Assembly: GCF_002836595.1 (NCBI RefSeq)
Contig: NZ_PJBB01000003.1
Span: 682,001 to 746,000 of the forward strand
Reading direction: 5' to 3'
From: Tenacibaculum sp. Bg11-29
GTDB taxonomy: Bacteria > Bacteroidota > Bacteroidia > Flavobacteriales > Flavobacteriaceae
DNA length: 64,000 nucleotides
A program made the position numbers and the translations under genes. The notes beneath the pieces are model-generated. The model saw only the letters and a list, made by a program, of their open reading frames with translations, made no database searches and was not told the origin of the DNA. Position 1 is the stretch's first letter; every line of letters starts with the position of its first letter. Positions 8,388 through 17,858 of the stretch are shown here, one piece after another.

Positions 8388-11300
8388 TTAGTTAAATTTA
8401 TATCTAATACCTATTTGCATTTGCCATCTAGAAGAATTTGACCCGCTATCATCAGACCTATTTAAAGACCCTTCTGCTGATGGGTCATAAGAGTATTCTG
8501 GTGTAGTACCATCAGACTCAAACCCTTCAAATTTAACCAATTGTACAGCATTAAAACTTCCCGAATAATATCTCTTACCCCAATTTTTGTTTAATAAATT
8601 AGTAAAGTTAAAAATATCAGCAGTTAATTCTATAGCATGAGAATTCTTCTTTCCTTTTAATTTAAATTCATGAGCAAATTTTAAATCTACCACATGGCTC
8701 CATTTAGACCTATCGCCATTTCTTTCCGTAAACTTACCTCTTCTACTTCTTAAATAATCATTACTTTCAATAAAACTATTTAAAGCTGTCCATTGTTGAG
8801 CAGCTGTAAAAGATCCTTCGTCAACTAAATTAATTTGACTAGCATTGGCTGGTACAAAAACTAGAGAATTAGAATCCCCTGAATCACCCGCTAAAGCTCC
8901 TCTATCGTTATAAACATAACTAAACACATTACCTTGACCTGCATCATAAAACAATCCTAAAGTTGTTTTATTTGAAGCATTCCATTTTAAATCAATAGAA
9001 GCATTAGACAACACTCTATGTCCTTGTGCAAAATCAGACCTAGACAAACCTAAATTATTTGCTCCGTTAATATTTTCAACTCTAGACCATTGAGAACTAT
9101 TTTGAGAAGATGTTGGATCATTAACTACATCTGAATCACCGTAAGAATAAGATGCTTGTGCTCTTATGTCTAGAAAATTTGAATAATAATTTTTACTTAA
9201 TGTTGTTGCAAAATTCCAAGAACTACCTTCACCTGTATTTGAAGCTAAATATATTCCTTGATAATTATTATCAACTCTCTTATATTCATAATTTGGTCTA
9301 CTTCCTGCTTCAGTGGTAGAAAACTGTGGACCTTCTAAATTAAGATTTTCATATTTTATTGCTTTAATATTATCATTCCAAATAAAATCTGCAGAAATAT
9401 TAAAGTTGGCTGGTAATTTTTGATCAATCGCTAAGTTCACTTTAAAAACTTGAGGTAACATAAAATTAGCTGCAAATAAATCAACTGAACCAGCAATTGC
9501 TCCAGAACCTGCTACTGGGTCTTGAAATTGACTATTAACATCTGGGTTAAATACTGGCGTATTACCTGCTCCTCTTATATCAATATTACCAGAAGTTACC
9601 CCGTTATTATTATATGCTCCTCCTGGCCAAACTAAAGGAACTCTAGATGTGAATATACCGAATCCACCTCTAATCTTAGTACTTCTATCTCCTTTAACAT
9701 CCCATGCAAAACCTACTCTAGGTGAAATATGCATTTTAGAGTCTATCCCCTTACCTACTCTAGCTCCTTTTAAATCTTTTCCTGCCGCTTTTAATAAGCC
9801 AATAGTTCTTGTATTAAAATCTGGATTATTTCTTCCATTTTCCCAAAAAGGAACATCAAAACGCAAACCTGCAGTTACTTTAAACTTGTCAGAAACCGTT
9901 ACCTCATCTTGAAAGTAAATACCAAACTGATATGCATTAAATTTAGCAGATCCTTCTGACGTATCACCATTCCCTCCAATTAAAGAGTAACCTAAACGAT
10001 ATCTAATGGCATTTTGTTTTGTTAAGAAATCATTTACATTAGCAAACTCATAGTAACCAAAATTTCTTCCAAAGAAAACATTATTCATTGATGAAAACTC
10101 ATTGTGAGTACCAATTGTTACTTTATGAGCTCCTGCAAAAATATCAAAATTATCTGTAAGAGTTAACACTTCAGATTCTAATAAGTTAGCTGTAGAAAAG
10201 GCCTCAGAACCAAAAGAAACACGTCCTCTACCATCTCTAATTCTTACATTAGGAAAAGGGTTACCGTTAAAACCTCTATCATCTTTAACCTTTGTATATC
10301 CAACAACTAAATTATTAGAATATTTACTTCCGAACGTAGAATTTAATTCCAGTGTAGAAGTATTTGTTGTAGATTCAAATACTTGATTTCCGTTAGAAAA
10401 ATTAATACTTCTTGTAGATGATGAATTCGCTCTATTACTCACACCTTTTACATAAGAGTGCTTTAATGACAACTTATGATTATCATTAATATTCCAATCT
10501 AACTTAGCAATTAATTTATCACTTTTTAAAGATGAAATAGCATTTTCATATCCTCCTACATTATAACCATATTCATTTGCTATGAATTGTGATAAGTTAC
10601 TTAAAGCTGTAGCGTCTGAATCACCAGTGTAATTATCAACAAAAAAAGTTCTTGGAGTTTCGTTATCTTGTTTTTCATAATTAACAAAATAAAATAATTT
10701 ATCTTCTTTTATTGCTCCACCTATCCTAGCTCCATAAGTTAAAGCTGTAAATTCTGGTAATTTTATTCTTTCATTACTACCAGCAACATCCACAGGTGTT
10801 TTTCCTGCTAATTTTTCATTTCTAAAAAAAGAATAAGCTGATGCTTGTGTTTTATTCGTTCCTGATTTTGTAATTGCATTAATTGAACCTCCTGCAAAAC
10901 CTGATTGTTTTACATCAAAAGGAGCTATATTAATTTGAAATTGATCGATAGCATCTAATGAAATTGGGCTTACACCCGTTTGACCTCCATTAGTTCCTGA
11001 GCTAGATAGACCAAAAACATCGTTACTTACAGCACCATCTAAATAAATAGCGTTATACCTATTATTTTGACCTGCTATTGAAATTTGATTATCTCCGCTA
11101 ATTTGAGCTTGAGGTGTTAACCTTGCAAAATCAGCTATAGATCTAGAAAGTGTTGGCAATGAAGCTATTTGTTTTCTAGATACTTTTGTTTCAGAACCGT
11201 CTTTAGTATTAGACGAAGTACTAATTATAACCTCTTCTAAAACATTAGCATTTTCTTGTAACTTAACGCTTACTGTTTCAGTAACACCTAAGTTTAAATA

Positions 11301-11585
11301 CAATCCTTCTTTTACAGAATTTGCATATCCTACAAACGAAATTGTAACTTTATAAGGCCCACCAATTCTCATGTTAGATATCCTATAAAGACCATCAAAG
11401 TTTGTTGATGCACCATATTTTGTACCTGAAGGTACGTGAACTACTAATACATTAGCTCCTGGTAAAGGCTCATTAAGATTATCTGTAATCTTACCTCGCA
11501 TTGACGAAGTTGTAACCCCTTGTCCTAAAACTGTAGCCGTTACAAAGAACAATGCTGCCAGTAAAACATTTTTAAAATTTCTCAT
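8388..11585 (-). CDS. Oar-like TonB-dependent receptor
   Basis: This 1065-residue outer-membrane protein has a signal peptide (to about residue 21, ending LGQ). A carboxypeptidase-like regulatory domain follows (about 26-115; MRGKITDNLNEPLPGANVLV), then a plug (ISIAGQNNRYNAIYLDGAV) and a long beta-barrel ending in aromatic-rich strands (WQMQIGIRYKFN). The plug and the FDVKQSGFAGGSINAITKSG segment resemble the Oar family of Myxococcus and Bacteroidota rather than siderophore receptors. Oar-like barrels lack a known ligand; some secrete or import proteins or peptides. No SusD partner follows, which argues against a glycan utilisation locus. It is bounded by its own terminator, so it is probably monocistronic. 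Confidence 0.88.
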   Translation of the reverse strand: MRNFKNVLLAALFFVTATVLGQGVTTSSMRGKITDNLNEPLPGANVLVVHVPSGTKYGASTNFDGLYRISNMRIGGPYKVTISFVGYANSVKEGLYLNLGVTETVSVKLQENANVLEEVIISTSSNTKDGSETKVSRKQIASLPTLSRSIADFARLTPQAQISGDNQISIAGQNNRYNAIYLDGAVSNDVFGLSSSGTNGGQTGVSPISLDAIDQFQINIAPFDVKQSGFAGGSINAITKSGTNKTQASAYSFFRNEKLAGKTPVDVAGSNERIKLPEFTALTYGARIGGAIKEDKLFYFVNYEKQDNETPRTFFVDNYTGDSDATALSNLSQFIANEYGYNVGGYENAISSLKSDKLIAKLDWNINDNHKLSLKHSYVKGVSNRANSSSTRSINFSNGNQVFESTTNTSTLELNSTFGSKYSNNLVVGYTKVKDDRGFNGNPFPNVRIRDGRGRVSFGSEAFSTANLLESEVLTLTDNFDIFAGAHKVTIGTHNEFSSMNNVFFGRNFGYYEFANVNDFLTKQNAIRYRLGYSLIGGNGDTSEGSAKFNAYQFGIYFQDEVTVSDKFKVTAGLRFDVPFWENGRNNPDFNTRTIGLLKAAGKDLKGARVGKGIDSKMHISPRVGFAWDVKGDRSTKIRGGFGIFTSRVPLVWPGGAYNNNGVTSGNIDIRGAGNTPVFNPDVNSQFQDPVAGSGAIAGSVDLFAANFMLPQVFKVNLAIDQKLPANFNISADFIWNDNIKAIKYENLNLEGPQFSTTEAGSRPNYEYKRVDNNYQGIYLASNTGEGSSWNFATTLSKNYYSNFLDIRAQASYSYGDSDVVNDPTSSQNSSQWSRVENINGANNLGLSRSDFAQGHRVLSNASIDLKWNASNKTTLGLFYDAGQGNVFSYVYNDRGALAGDSGDSNSLVFVPANASQINLVDEGSFTAAQQWTALNSFIESNDYLRSRRGKFTERNGDRSKWSHVVDLKFAHEFKLKGKKNSHAIELTADIFNFTNLLNKNWGKRYYSGSFNAVQLVKFEGFESDGTTPEYSYDPSAEGSLNRSDDSGSNSSRWQMQIGIRYKFN

Positions 11586-11722
11586 TATTAAATCTATTTG
11601 TTATTAAATGCAGTAGCAAAGGTCTTACTTTTCTATGCTGCTAATATTAAGTTAATGTTAAGGTTTTTAACACCTATTTAACAAACAAACCCTTCATAAC
11701 GGGAGTAAAAAAAACAAAAAGA

Positions 11723-13291
11723 CTAGTTATTTAACATTTTCCTTGCGATTTCCTTACCTAACTCAACACCAAACTGGTCAAAGGAAAATATATTCCATAT
11801 AACTCCTTGTGTAAAAATTTTATGTTCGTAAGTAGATATTAACATTCCAAAAGTTTTTGGAGTCAATTTATTAAATAGAAATGAAGTACTAGGACGGTTT
11901 CCTTTAAATATTTTGTACGGTAATAATTGATTTATTTCGTCTAATCTGTTTTCAAGCTTTAACTCTAAATGAATTTCTTCTTTTGTTTTACCACAAGCTA
12001 AAGCTTCCATTTGAGCATAATAATTAGCCATTAATTTTTTATGATGTTCTGTTAAACCATGTAATGATTCTTTAAACCCAATAAAATCTGTTGGAATTAA
12101 TTTTGTTCCTTGATGTATTAACTGCATAAAAGCATGCTGCATATTTGCGCCAGTCGCTCCCCAAATAATCCCTCCTGTTTGGTAATCTACTTCGTTTCCA
12201 TTTCTATCAACTCCTTTACCATTACTTTCCATAACTGATTGCTGTAAATAGGCAGGTATTTTTGCTAGGTATTCACTATACGGTAAAACGGCTTCTGTTT
12301 CACTTTTAAAAAAGTTATTATACCAAATACTTAGTAATCCTTGTATTACTGGTATATTTTTATCAAAAGGGGTCTCTCGAAAATGATTATCCATTTTTTC
12401 AGCTCCATTTAATAACTGCTTAAAATTATCATAACCTATAGATAAACAAATAGACAGCCCTACAGATGACCATAAAGAAAATCTACCACCAACCCAATTC
12501 CACATTGGAAAGATATTTTTTTTATCTATTCCAAAACTTGTCGCTTCTTCCATATTAGAAGACACAGCGACAAAATGTTTAGCAACATCAAAAATTGTTG
12601 CTGAATTTAAGAACCAATCTCTAATAGTATTAGCATTCGTTAATGTTTCGTCTGTAGTGAATGACTTAGAAACAATTACAAATAATGTAGTTTCTGGATT
12701 TAGCTTATTTAATATTTCTACTACATGATCTCCATCTATATTAGAGACAAAGTGTGATTTTAACTTATTTCTATAAAACTGTAAAGATTCAACAACCATA
12801 CTTGGTCCTAGATCAGACCCTCCTACTCCTATATTAACAACATCTGTAATTACCTTACCTGTAAACCCTTTCCATTTCCCTGAAATAACCTTATTACTAA
12901 AGCTTTTCATCTTCCTTAAAGCTGTTTGCACTTGAGGCTTCACATCTTTACCTTCAATTAAAACAGGAGTTTCCGAATTACTTCTCAAAGCCGTATGTAA
13001 AACAGCTCTGTCTTCTGTTTCATTAATTTTATCTCCTGAAAAATACTTATCAATAGCATCTTTTAACTCCGTTTGATTAGCCAAAGAAATCAATAAATCA
13101 ATTGTTTCTTGTGTAATAAGGTTTTTTGAAAAATCAACACTTAGTTCATCTATCTTAATAGAGAATTGTTCTTTTCTGTTTTTATCTTTACGGAAAAGAT
13201 CTTTTAAATTATATTCTTTTGCTTTACTAAAATGATCAGTTAATTCTTCCCAGGCCTTCGTTTGGGTTGGATTAATGTTTTGTAACGGCAT
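11723..13291 (-). CDS. pgi: Glucose-6-phosphate isomerase
   Basis: The 522-residue protein matches full-length Pgi. Clear landmarks are the sugar-phosphate-binding VNIGVGGSDLGPSM (about 151-164), the PGI signature region with the catalytic Glu in QQSVMESNGKG (about 345-355), the catalytic His in GANMQHAFMQLIHQGT (about 378) and the active-site Lys near the C-terminus (FDQFGVELGKEIA). It interconverts glucose-6-phosphate and fructose-6-phosphate in the cytosol. The M23 peptidase gene lies 20 bp upstream on the same strand, so the two are likely co-transcribed. Confidence 0.97.
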   Translation of the reverse strand: MPLQNINPTQTKAWEELTDHFSKAKEYNLKDLFRKDKNRKEQFSIKIDELSVDFSKNLITQETIDLLISLANQTELKDAIDKYFSGDKINETEDRAVLHTALRSNSETPVLIEGKDVKPQVQTALRKMKSFSNKVISGKWKGFTGKVITDVVNIGVGGSDLGPSMVVESLQFYRNKLKSHFVSNIDGDHVVEILNKLNPETTLFVIVSKSFTTDETLTNANTIRDWFLNSATIFDVAKHFVAVSSNMEEATSFGIDKKNIFPMWNWVGGRFSLWSSVGLSICLSIGYDNFKQLLNGAEKMDNHFRETPFDKNIPVIQGLLSIWYNNFFKSETEAVLPYSEYLAKIPAYLQQSVMESNGKGVDRNGNEVDYQTGGIIWGATGANMQHAFMQLIHQGTKLIPTDFIGFKESLHGLTEHHKKLMANYYAQMEALACGKTKEEIHLELKLENRLDEINQLLPYKIFKGNRPSTSFLFNKLTPKTFGMLISTYEHKIFTQGVIWNIFSFDQFGVELGKEIARKMLNN

Positions 13292-13311
13292 AGTTAATGT
13301 ATTGCTAATAT

Positions 13312-14577
13312 TTATTTTTTATTTAAAGGAGCAGAAACAGTATCCTTTATAGCTAATTTTATACTGTCTAATCGTACTTTTAATGGTTTTATAAATTTAA
13401 AATACGCTGGTTTAACCAAAGAATCTAACGGTTCTGCTGATGGCAGTTTTTCTCTAAAAGGATCTACTTGTTTCCCATATTTCCAAAAACGATAACACAC
13501 ATGTGGTCCGCTTGTATTTCCTGTCATACCTACCCAACCTATAATATCTCCTTGTTTTACATAATCTCCTACTCTAACATTTCTTCGTTTCATATGTAAA
13601 TACTGAGTAGTGTATGTACCATTATGCATTACTTTTACATAATTTCCATTACCTCCTTTTCTTGCAGCTTCGACAACTGTACCACTAGCTGTCGTCATTA
13701 TTGGAGTTCCATACTTTGCAGCAAAATCTGTTCCTCTATGAGGTCGAACTCTTCCATATAATGCAATTTTCCTTCTTAAATTATAACGTGATGATATACG
13801 GTATTGAAATTTAATTGGCGATTTTAAAAATGCCCTTCTCAGCATATCTCCTTTTTCATTATAAAATTCTGGAATATTCTTAATAGAATCACCTACAAAT
13901 TTATAAGCATATAAGTCTTCTCCTTTATGATTAAAAACCGCCGCTTTCACTTCTCCATAGCCAACAAAAACAGTATCATTAATAAATTTCTCTTCATAAA
14001 TTAATTTAAATTTATCTCCTTTTTGTAATCGATAAAAATCAAGTGTCCATGCATAAATATCAGCTACAGTATTTGTTAATGAAGCACTAAGATTTAAACT
14101 ATCCATTGTAACTGATAAGTTTGAAAAAATTTGTCCTGTAATTTCTTTTTCTATTATTTTAATTTTTTTCTTAAACTTATATGATAATATAACAGAATCT
14201 TTGAAATTAATTATTGTCGCATTTACCTTGTTATGTTTATAAATAAAAACTTGAGGTTTTTCAAGAGAATCTCTTGATGTTAAAATAGTAAATGCCTTTC
14301 CCGATCTAATTCGTCTTACATCAAAAGTATCTTTAATTACTGTTGCTATTTTATTTATTTTTGGATATCCCACATGGTATCTATCTAAAATAACGCCAAA
14401 ACTTTCACCATTTTTAATAGTATCATTTATTACGTTATAATTATCTAGATTAAATCCAAAAGCATAAATAGGCTTTGGTTTTTCTATCTTTACAGGAGTC
14501 TTTATTTCTTCTTTTTTTTCTTTTTTACATGATAAAAAAGCACAAAAAATAAAAAGTAAGAGAATATATTTTTTCAA
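13312..14577 (-). CDS. M23 family peptidoglycan DD-metallopeptidase, lipoprotein
   Basis: The 421-residue protein starts with a lipoprotein signal (FCAFLSCKKEKK, modified Cys17). A middle region has LysM-like or OapA-like character (about 55-110). The C-terminal LytM domain has the zinc motif HRGTDFAAKYGTPI (about 279), the H-x-H-type motif YLHMKR (about 331) and SGPHVCYRFWK (about 357). It should cleave peptide cross-links of peptidoglycan in the periplasm. Co-orientation with pgi (20-bp gap) looks like a conserved Flavobacteriia neighbourhood rather than a pathway. A TACTTTTG box upstream fits its own promoter. Confidence 0.9.
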   Translation of the reverse strand: MKKYILLLFIFCAFLSCKKEKKEEIKTPVKIEKPKPIYAFGFNLDNYNVINDTIKNGESFGVILDRYHVGYPKINKIATVIKDTFDVRRIRSGKAFTILTSRDSLEKPQVFIYKHNKVNATIINFKDSVILSYKFKKKIKIIEKEITGQIFSNLSVTMDSLNLSASLTNTVADIYAWTLDFYRLQKGDKFKLIYEEKFINDTVFVGYGEVKAAVFNHKGEDLYAYKFVGDSIKNIPEFYNEKGDMLRRAFLKSPIKFQYRISSRYNLRRKIALYGRVRPHRGTDFAAKYGTPIMTTASGTVVEAARKGGNGNYVKVMHNGTYTTQYLHMKRRNVRVGDYVKQGDIIGWVGMTGNTSGPHVCYRFWKYGKQVDPFREKLPSAEPLDSLVKPAYFKFIKPLKVRLDSIKLAIKDTVSAPLNKK

Positions 14578-14606
14578 AAAAAATTATTTAAAATTGAGTT
14601 TACTTG

Positions 14607-14614
14607 CAAAAGTA
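14607..14614 (-). promoter_or_regulatory. Bacteroidota -7 promoter box
   Basis: On the minus strand TACTTTTG, 30 bp before the M23 peptidase ATG, matches TAnnTTTG. No good -33 element is seen. Confidence 0.45.
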
Positions 14615-14676
14615 CAAATAAAAACTATTCCTTATTACACTTTAACAATAAGTAAACAACTTATTAAATTATTATA

Positions 14677-15450
14677 TTAAAAAATTACTTCAAATGGATT
14701 TGCCAACCCCTTATATGCTTCTAAATCTGCCCGAAGAGAACCGACAGCTAAAGATGCTTTCATTTTTATTGGTATTTTATTATCATCAGCAGTAATCCAT
14801 ACAGTTACACTTTCTTTTGCTTTAAAAACTCTACCGGACTGAACTAATGGTCTAAATTTTTGAGTTTTTATTTTTCCGAATTTTGTTTTTAATATTTCGT
14901 TACCTAAAAAACGCAATCTAAAAGGATAACTTTTATTATCAAAAAACATATTTACCTTTATTTCCTCCCCCTTTTTCATTCCCTTTGTATTATAACTTCT
15001 TAAAAAATAGAATGTAGAAATCATATCTTGTGGGCCAGTTACTGAAATAGTATTCTCTTTCTTTTTTATAAAATCTTGAACATATGCTGTATTATTCTCT
15101 TGATCAAAAGTTATATGTCTATTTTTTTTATAACCTCCTTCATTTATTTTTCTTTTAAATAAATATGGCTTTCCTGTTTCTATATCAAAATAAGATTGAT
15201 AATCATCTTTTACCTTAAAAAACCATTTAATCATTCCTGTAGTCCAGCCCTTTCCTGTAGCGTGCAATACTTTTTTTCCTTTTAAATTTTCTTCTTTTAA
15301 CGATAAAGTAGCATTCCCTGCTTTTAAAAACCCGCTATAACTCATTTTAAACTTAAGCCATTCACCTCCTTTAAATACAGTTGTTTTTTTTTGACCAAAA
15401 GCAATTATGGTAATAAATAATAGTGTAATAAATAGTATCTTTTTCTTCAT
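14677..15450 (-). CDS. DUF3108 family exported protein
   Basis: The 257-residue protein has a cleavable signal peptide (MKKKILFITLLFITIIAFGQ), then one domain rich in beta strands with features of DUF3108: LKFKMSYSGFLKAGNATLSL near the mature start, YFDIETGKPYLFKRKI in the middle and VWITADDNKIPIKMKASLAVGSLRADLE near the end. These proteins resemble LolA/LolB-type lipid-binding half-barrels and are predicted to act in the periplasm, but no activity is established. The ATG at 15450 is preferred over a TTG three codons earlier. The M23 peptidase follows about 100 bp downstream with its own promoter box. Confidence 0.85.
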   Translation of the reverse strand: MKKKILFITLLFITIIAFGQKKTTVFKGGEWLKFKMSYSGFLKAGNATLSLKEENLKGKKVLHATGKGWTTGMIKWFFKVKDDYQSYFDIETGKPYLFKRKINEGGYKKNRHITFDQENNTAYVQDFIKKKENTISVTGPQDMISTFYFLRSYNTKGMKKGEEIKVNMFFDNKSYPFRLRFLGNEILKTKFGKIKTQKFRPLVQSGRVFKAKESVTVWITADDNKIPIKMKASLAVGSLRADLEAYKGLANPFEVIF

Positions 15451-15496
15451 GATGTTCAAACTTATGAAAAAAATTAAACAATTATTGTTCCAAACT

Positions 15497-15532
15497 AAAA
15501 AAAGCTGCTTGATATTAAAATCAAACAGCTTT
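15497..15532 (-). terminator. Rho-independent terminator of the tryptophan dioxygenase gene
   Basis: On the minus strand an inverted repeat built on AAAGCTG / CAGCTTT with paired flanks is followed by seven T, 20 bp after the kynA stop. Confidence 0.8.
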
Positions 15533-15552
15533 ATATTTTTTATTAGCTAAAA

Positions 15553-16473
15553 TTAAAATGTACCCCAATTTTTAAGTTCTTCTTCGTTCCATAAATACGG
15601 AAAGAAGATTCTTCTTTGATACTTTGGATGCATATATTTACGCCAATTACTTCCACCAGTAGCTTCTAAATCTTTATCACCACCACCTAAATATTTTCCA
15701 GCAGCATCATAATGTGCTAGTACCCATTTTACATTTACTGTATAATCATAATGACGCATTGCAGCTATTAGCTCTTCGTTTTCTTGAAATTCTTTAGGTA
15801 ATTCTTGAAATTTCTTAGAAAGATTACACTCATTATAATCCTCCATAAAATCAATAAAATCACCCATATACTTTTCTTCAAATAGATTGATTAAAGTAGA
15901 TTTCTTACCAGTTTTATGATCTTTACCAGCAGCTTGCCAATACAAATGGTTAAATGCATTTTTTAAAGACGAATCTCTATCTATAGTATCTCTATATCTA
16001 ACATCTATTAAATTAATTAACTCTGTTGATGCAAATTCTATTTTTCGATATTGAGCACTTTGAAAACCACTTGCAGGAGCTAGTGTATTTCTAAATTTTA
16101 GATATTGCTCTACATCCATACCTTCCCCCATCACATCAAAGGAACTACATAACATATCAAAATATCGACTAATTCTCATTAAGTGTTTAGAAAATTTCTC
16201 TGCAGTTATTGCTTCTTTAGAAAGAGAAATTTGATCTATTTCCCATAAAACCATTTTAAATAATAGTTCATTTACTTGATGATACATGATAAACACCATT
16301 TCATCTTTTTCTGTTGTTCTAGGAATTTGCAATCCCAATAACGCATCTGTTTGAATATAATCCCAATAAGTTATTGGCGTACTATGAAGCAACCCCTCTA
16401 ACATTGTATTCAAAGGGACTCCTAATTTATCGTATTTTTCTTCTAATGCTTTTAAAATATCTTCCTTACTCAT
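15553..16473 (-). CDS. kynA: Tryptophan 2,3-dioxygenase
   Basis: The 306-residue protein carries the family landmarks: HQVNELLFKMVLWEID (about 65-80), RISRYFDMLCSSFDVM (about 103-118), FRNTLAPASGFQSAQYRKIE (about 127-146) and the C-terminal GGDKDLEATGGSNWRKYM (about 264-281), which covers the substrate loop. It is a haem enzyme that opens the indole ring of L-tryptophan with O2 to give N-formylkynurenine, the first step of the kynurenine route. Downstream kynurenine genes are not in this window. Next upstream lie hppD and hmgA for tyrosine breakdown, separated by a terminator, so aromatic amino-acid catabolism is clustered but split into units. Confidence 0.94.
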   Translation of the reverse strand: MSKEDILKALEEKYDKLGVPLNTMLEGLLHSTPITYWDYIQTDALLGLQIPRTTEKDEMVFIMYHQVNELLFKMVLWEIDQISLSKEAITAEKFSKHLMRISRYFDMLCSSFDVMGEGMDVEQYLKFRNTLAPASGFQSAQYRKIEFASTELINLIDVRYRDTIDRDSSLKNAFNHLYWQAAGKDHKTGKKSTLINLFEEKYMGDFIDFMEDYNECNLSKKFQELPKEFQENEELIAAMRHYDYTVNVKWVLAHYDAAGKYLGGGDKDLEATGGSNWRKYMHPKYQRRIFFPYLWNEEELKNWGTF

Positions 16474-16583
16474 TTTTATACTTTTTAAATTTAAAATTCA
16501 CCTTTATTTTGATGTAAAATAAATTTTATGAGAAAGGGGATTTTATATTCTTAAAATTCTGATTCATTTTTTAAAATAAAAAG

Positions 16584-16624
16584 AGAACCAAGATTACAGA
16601 TTTCACATCTTCTCTCTTGGTTCT
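16584..16624 (-). terminator. Hairpin terminator of hppD
   Basis: AGAACCAAGA and TCTTGGTTCT form a 10-bp stem with a 21-nt loop. On the minus strand CTTTTTATTTT follows, 19 bp after the hppD stop. Confidence 0.65.
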
Positions 16625-16642
16625 TTTATCTAATATATTAGG

Positions 16643-17803
16643 TTATAGTGTTCCTCTATTCGCCTGCTCTCTTTCGATTGACTCGAATAATGCCTTAAAA
16701 TTCCCAGCTCCAAACCCACGAGCGCCCATTCTTTGAATAATTTCAAAGAATAAAGTGGGTCTATCTTCAACAGGCTTTGTGAAAATTTGCAATAAATACC
16801 CTTCTTCATCTGCATCAATCATAATTGATAATTTCTGAAGCTCATTTATATCTTCTTTCATCATATCTCTATGCTCACCTAATCTTTCAGGAATCATATC
16901 GTAATACGACTGTGGTGGTGGTGGTAAAAATTCTACTCCACGTGCTTTTAACTCACTTACTGTTTTAATAATATCATCAGTTGCAACAGCAATATGTTGT
17001 ACTCCAGAACCTTCATAGAAGTCTAAATATTCTTCAATTTGTGATTTTTTTGCAGCTTTTGCAGGTTCGTTAATTGGAAATTTAATACGACCATTTCCGT
17101 TAGACATAACCTTACTCATTAATGCAGAATACTCTGTATGAATTTGCTTATCATCAAATGATAAAAAATTTTCGAACCCCATTACGTCTTCATACCATTT
17201 TACCCAAACATCCATTTGATTCCAACCAACGTTACCAACCATGTGGTCTATGTACTTTAAACCAACTGAAGTTGGATTATAGTCAGATTCCCATTTTTGA
17301 AAACCAGGCATAAATGTTCCTTTATAGTTTTTACGTTCAATAAACATATGTACTGTTTCACCATAAGTGTAAATTCCTGCTTTTACAATTTCACCATGCT
17401 CATCTGTTTCAACAGTTGGTTCTAAATATGATTTAGCCCCACGTTTTGTTGTTTCTTCGTAAGCACTTCTTGCATCATCAACCCAAAGAGCAACTACTTT
17501 TACACCATCACCATGTTTTACAATATGATCGTTAATTGGCGATTTACTATTTAATGGTGTTGTTAATACTAAACGGATTTTATCTTGTTTTAAAACATAA
17601 CTTACAGAATCTCTAGATCCTGTTTCTAATCCTTTATAAGCTAATGATTGAAAACCAAAAGCAGTTTTATAAAAATGAGCCGCTTGTTTTGCATTACCCA
17701 CATAAAACTCTACATAATCTGTTCCTAATAACGGAAGAAAATCTTGTGCTCCTTCAAATATTTTCTCTAAACCGTAATCTACTGACTTTACTTCTTTTGC
17801 CAT
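16643..17803 (-). CDS. hppD: 4-hydroxyphenylpyruvate dioxygenase
   Basis: The 386-residue protein has two vicinal-oxygen-chelate domains. Iron ligands are visible: His in YIDHMVGNV (about 185), His in GVQHIAVATDDI (about 267) and Glu in TLFFEIIQRMGARGFG (about 352); the C-terminal FGAGNFKALFESIEREQ gates the active site. It converts 4-hydroxyphenylpyruvate to homogentisate with decarboxylation and ring migration. The next gene upstream, hmgA, uses that product. The gap is about 55 bp on the same strand, consistent with an operon. Confidence 0.96.
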   Translation of the reverse strand: MAKEVKSVDYGLEKIFEGAQDFLPLLGTDYVEFYVGNAKQAAHFYKTAFGFQSLAYKGLETGSRDSVSYVLKQDKIRLVLTTPLNSKSPINDHIVKHGDGVKVVALWVDDARSAYEETTKRGAKSYLEPTVETDEHGEIVKAGIYTYGETVHMFIERKNYKGTFMPGFQKWESDYNPTSVGLKYIDHMVGNVGWNQMDVWVKWYEDVMGFENFLSFDDKQIHTEYSALMSKVMSNGNGRIKFPINEPAKAAKKSQIEEYLDFYEGSGVQHIAVATDDIIKTVSELKARGVEFLPPPPQSYYDMIPERLGEHRDMMKEDINELQKLSIMIDADEEGYLLQIFTKPVEDRPTLFFEIIQRMGARGFGAGNFKALFESIEREQANRGTL

Positions 17804-17858
17804 CTTTGTGATGTTTATATTTTTTCCCTGCGTTAACAGGTATATTATTTCTATTTAA

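Noticed and set aside
8388..11585. SusC of a polysaccharide utilisation locus
   Set aside because: No SusD-like lipoprotein or glycoside hydrolase adjoins; the plug resembles the Oar group.
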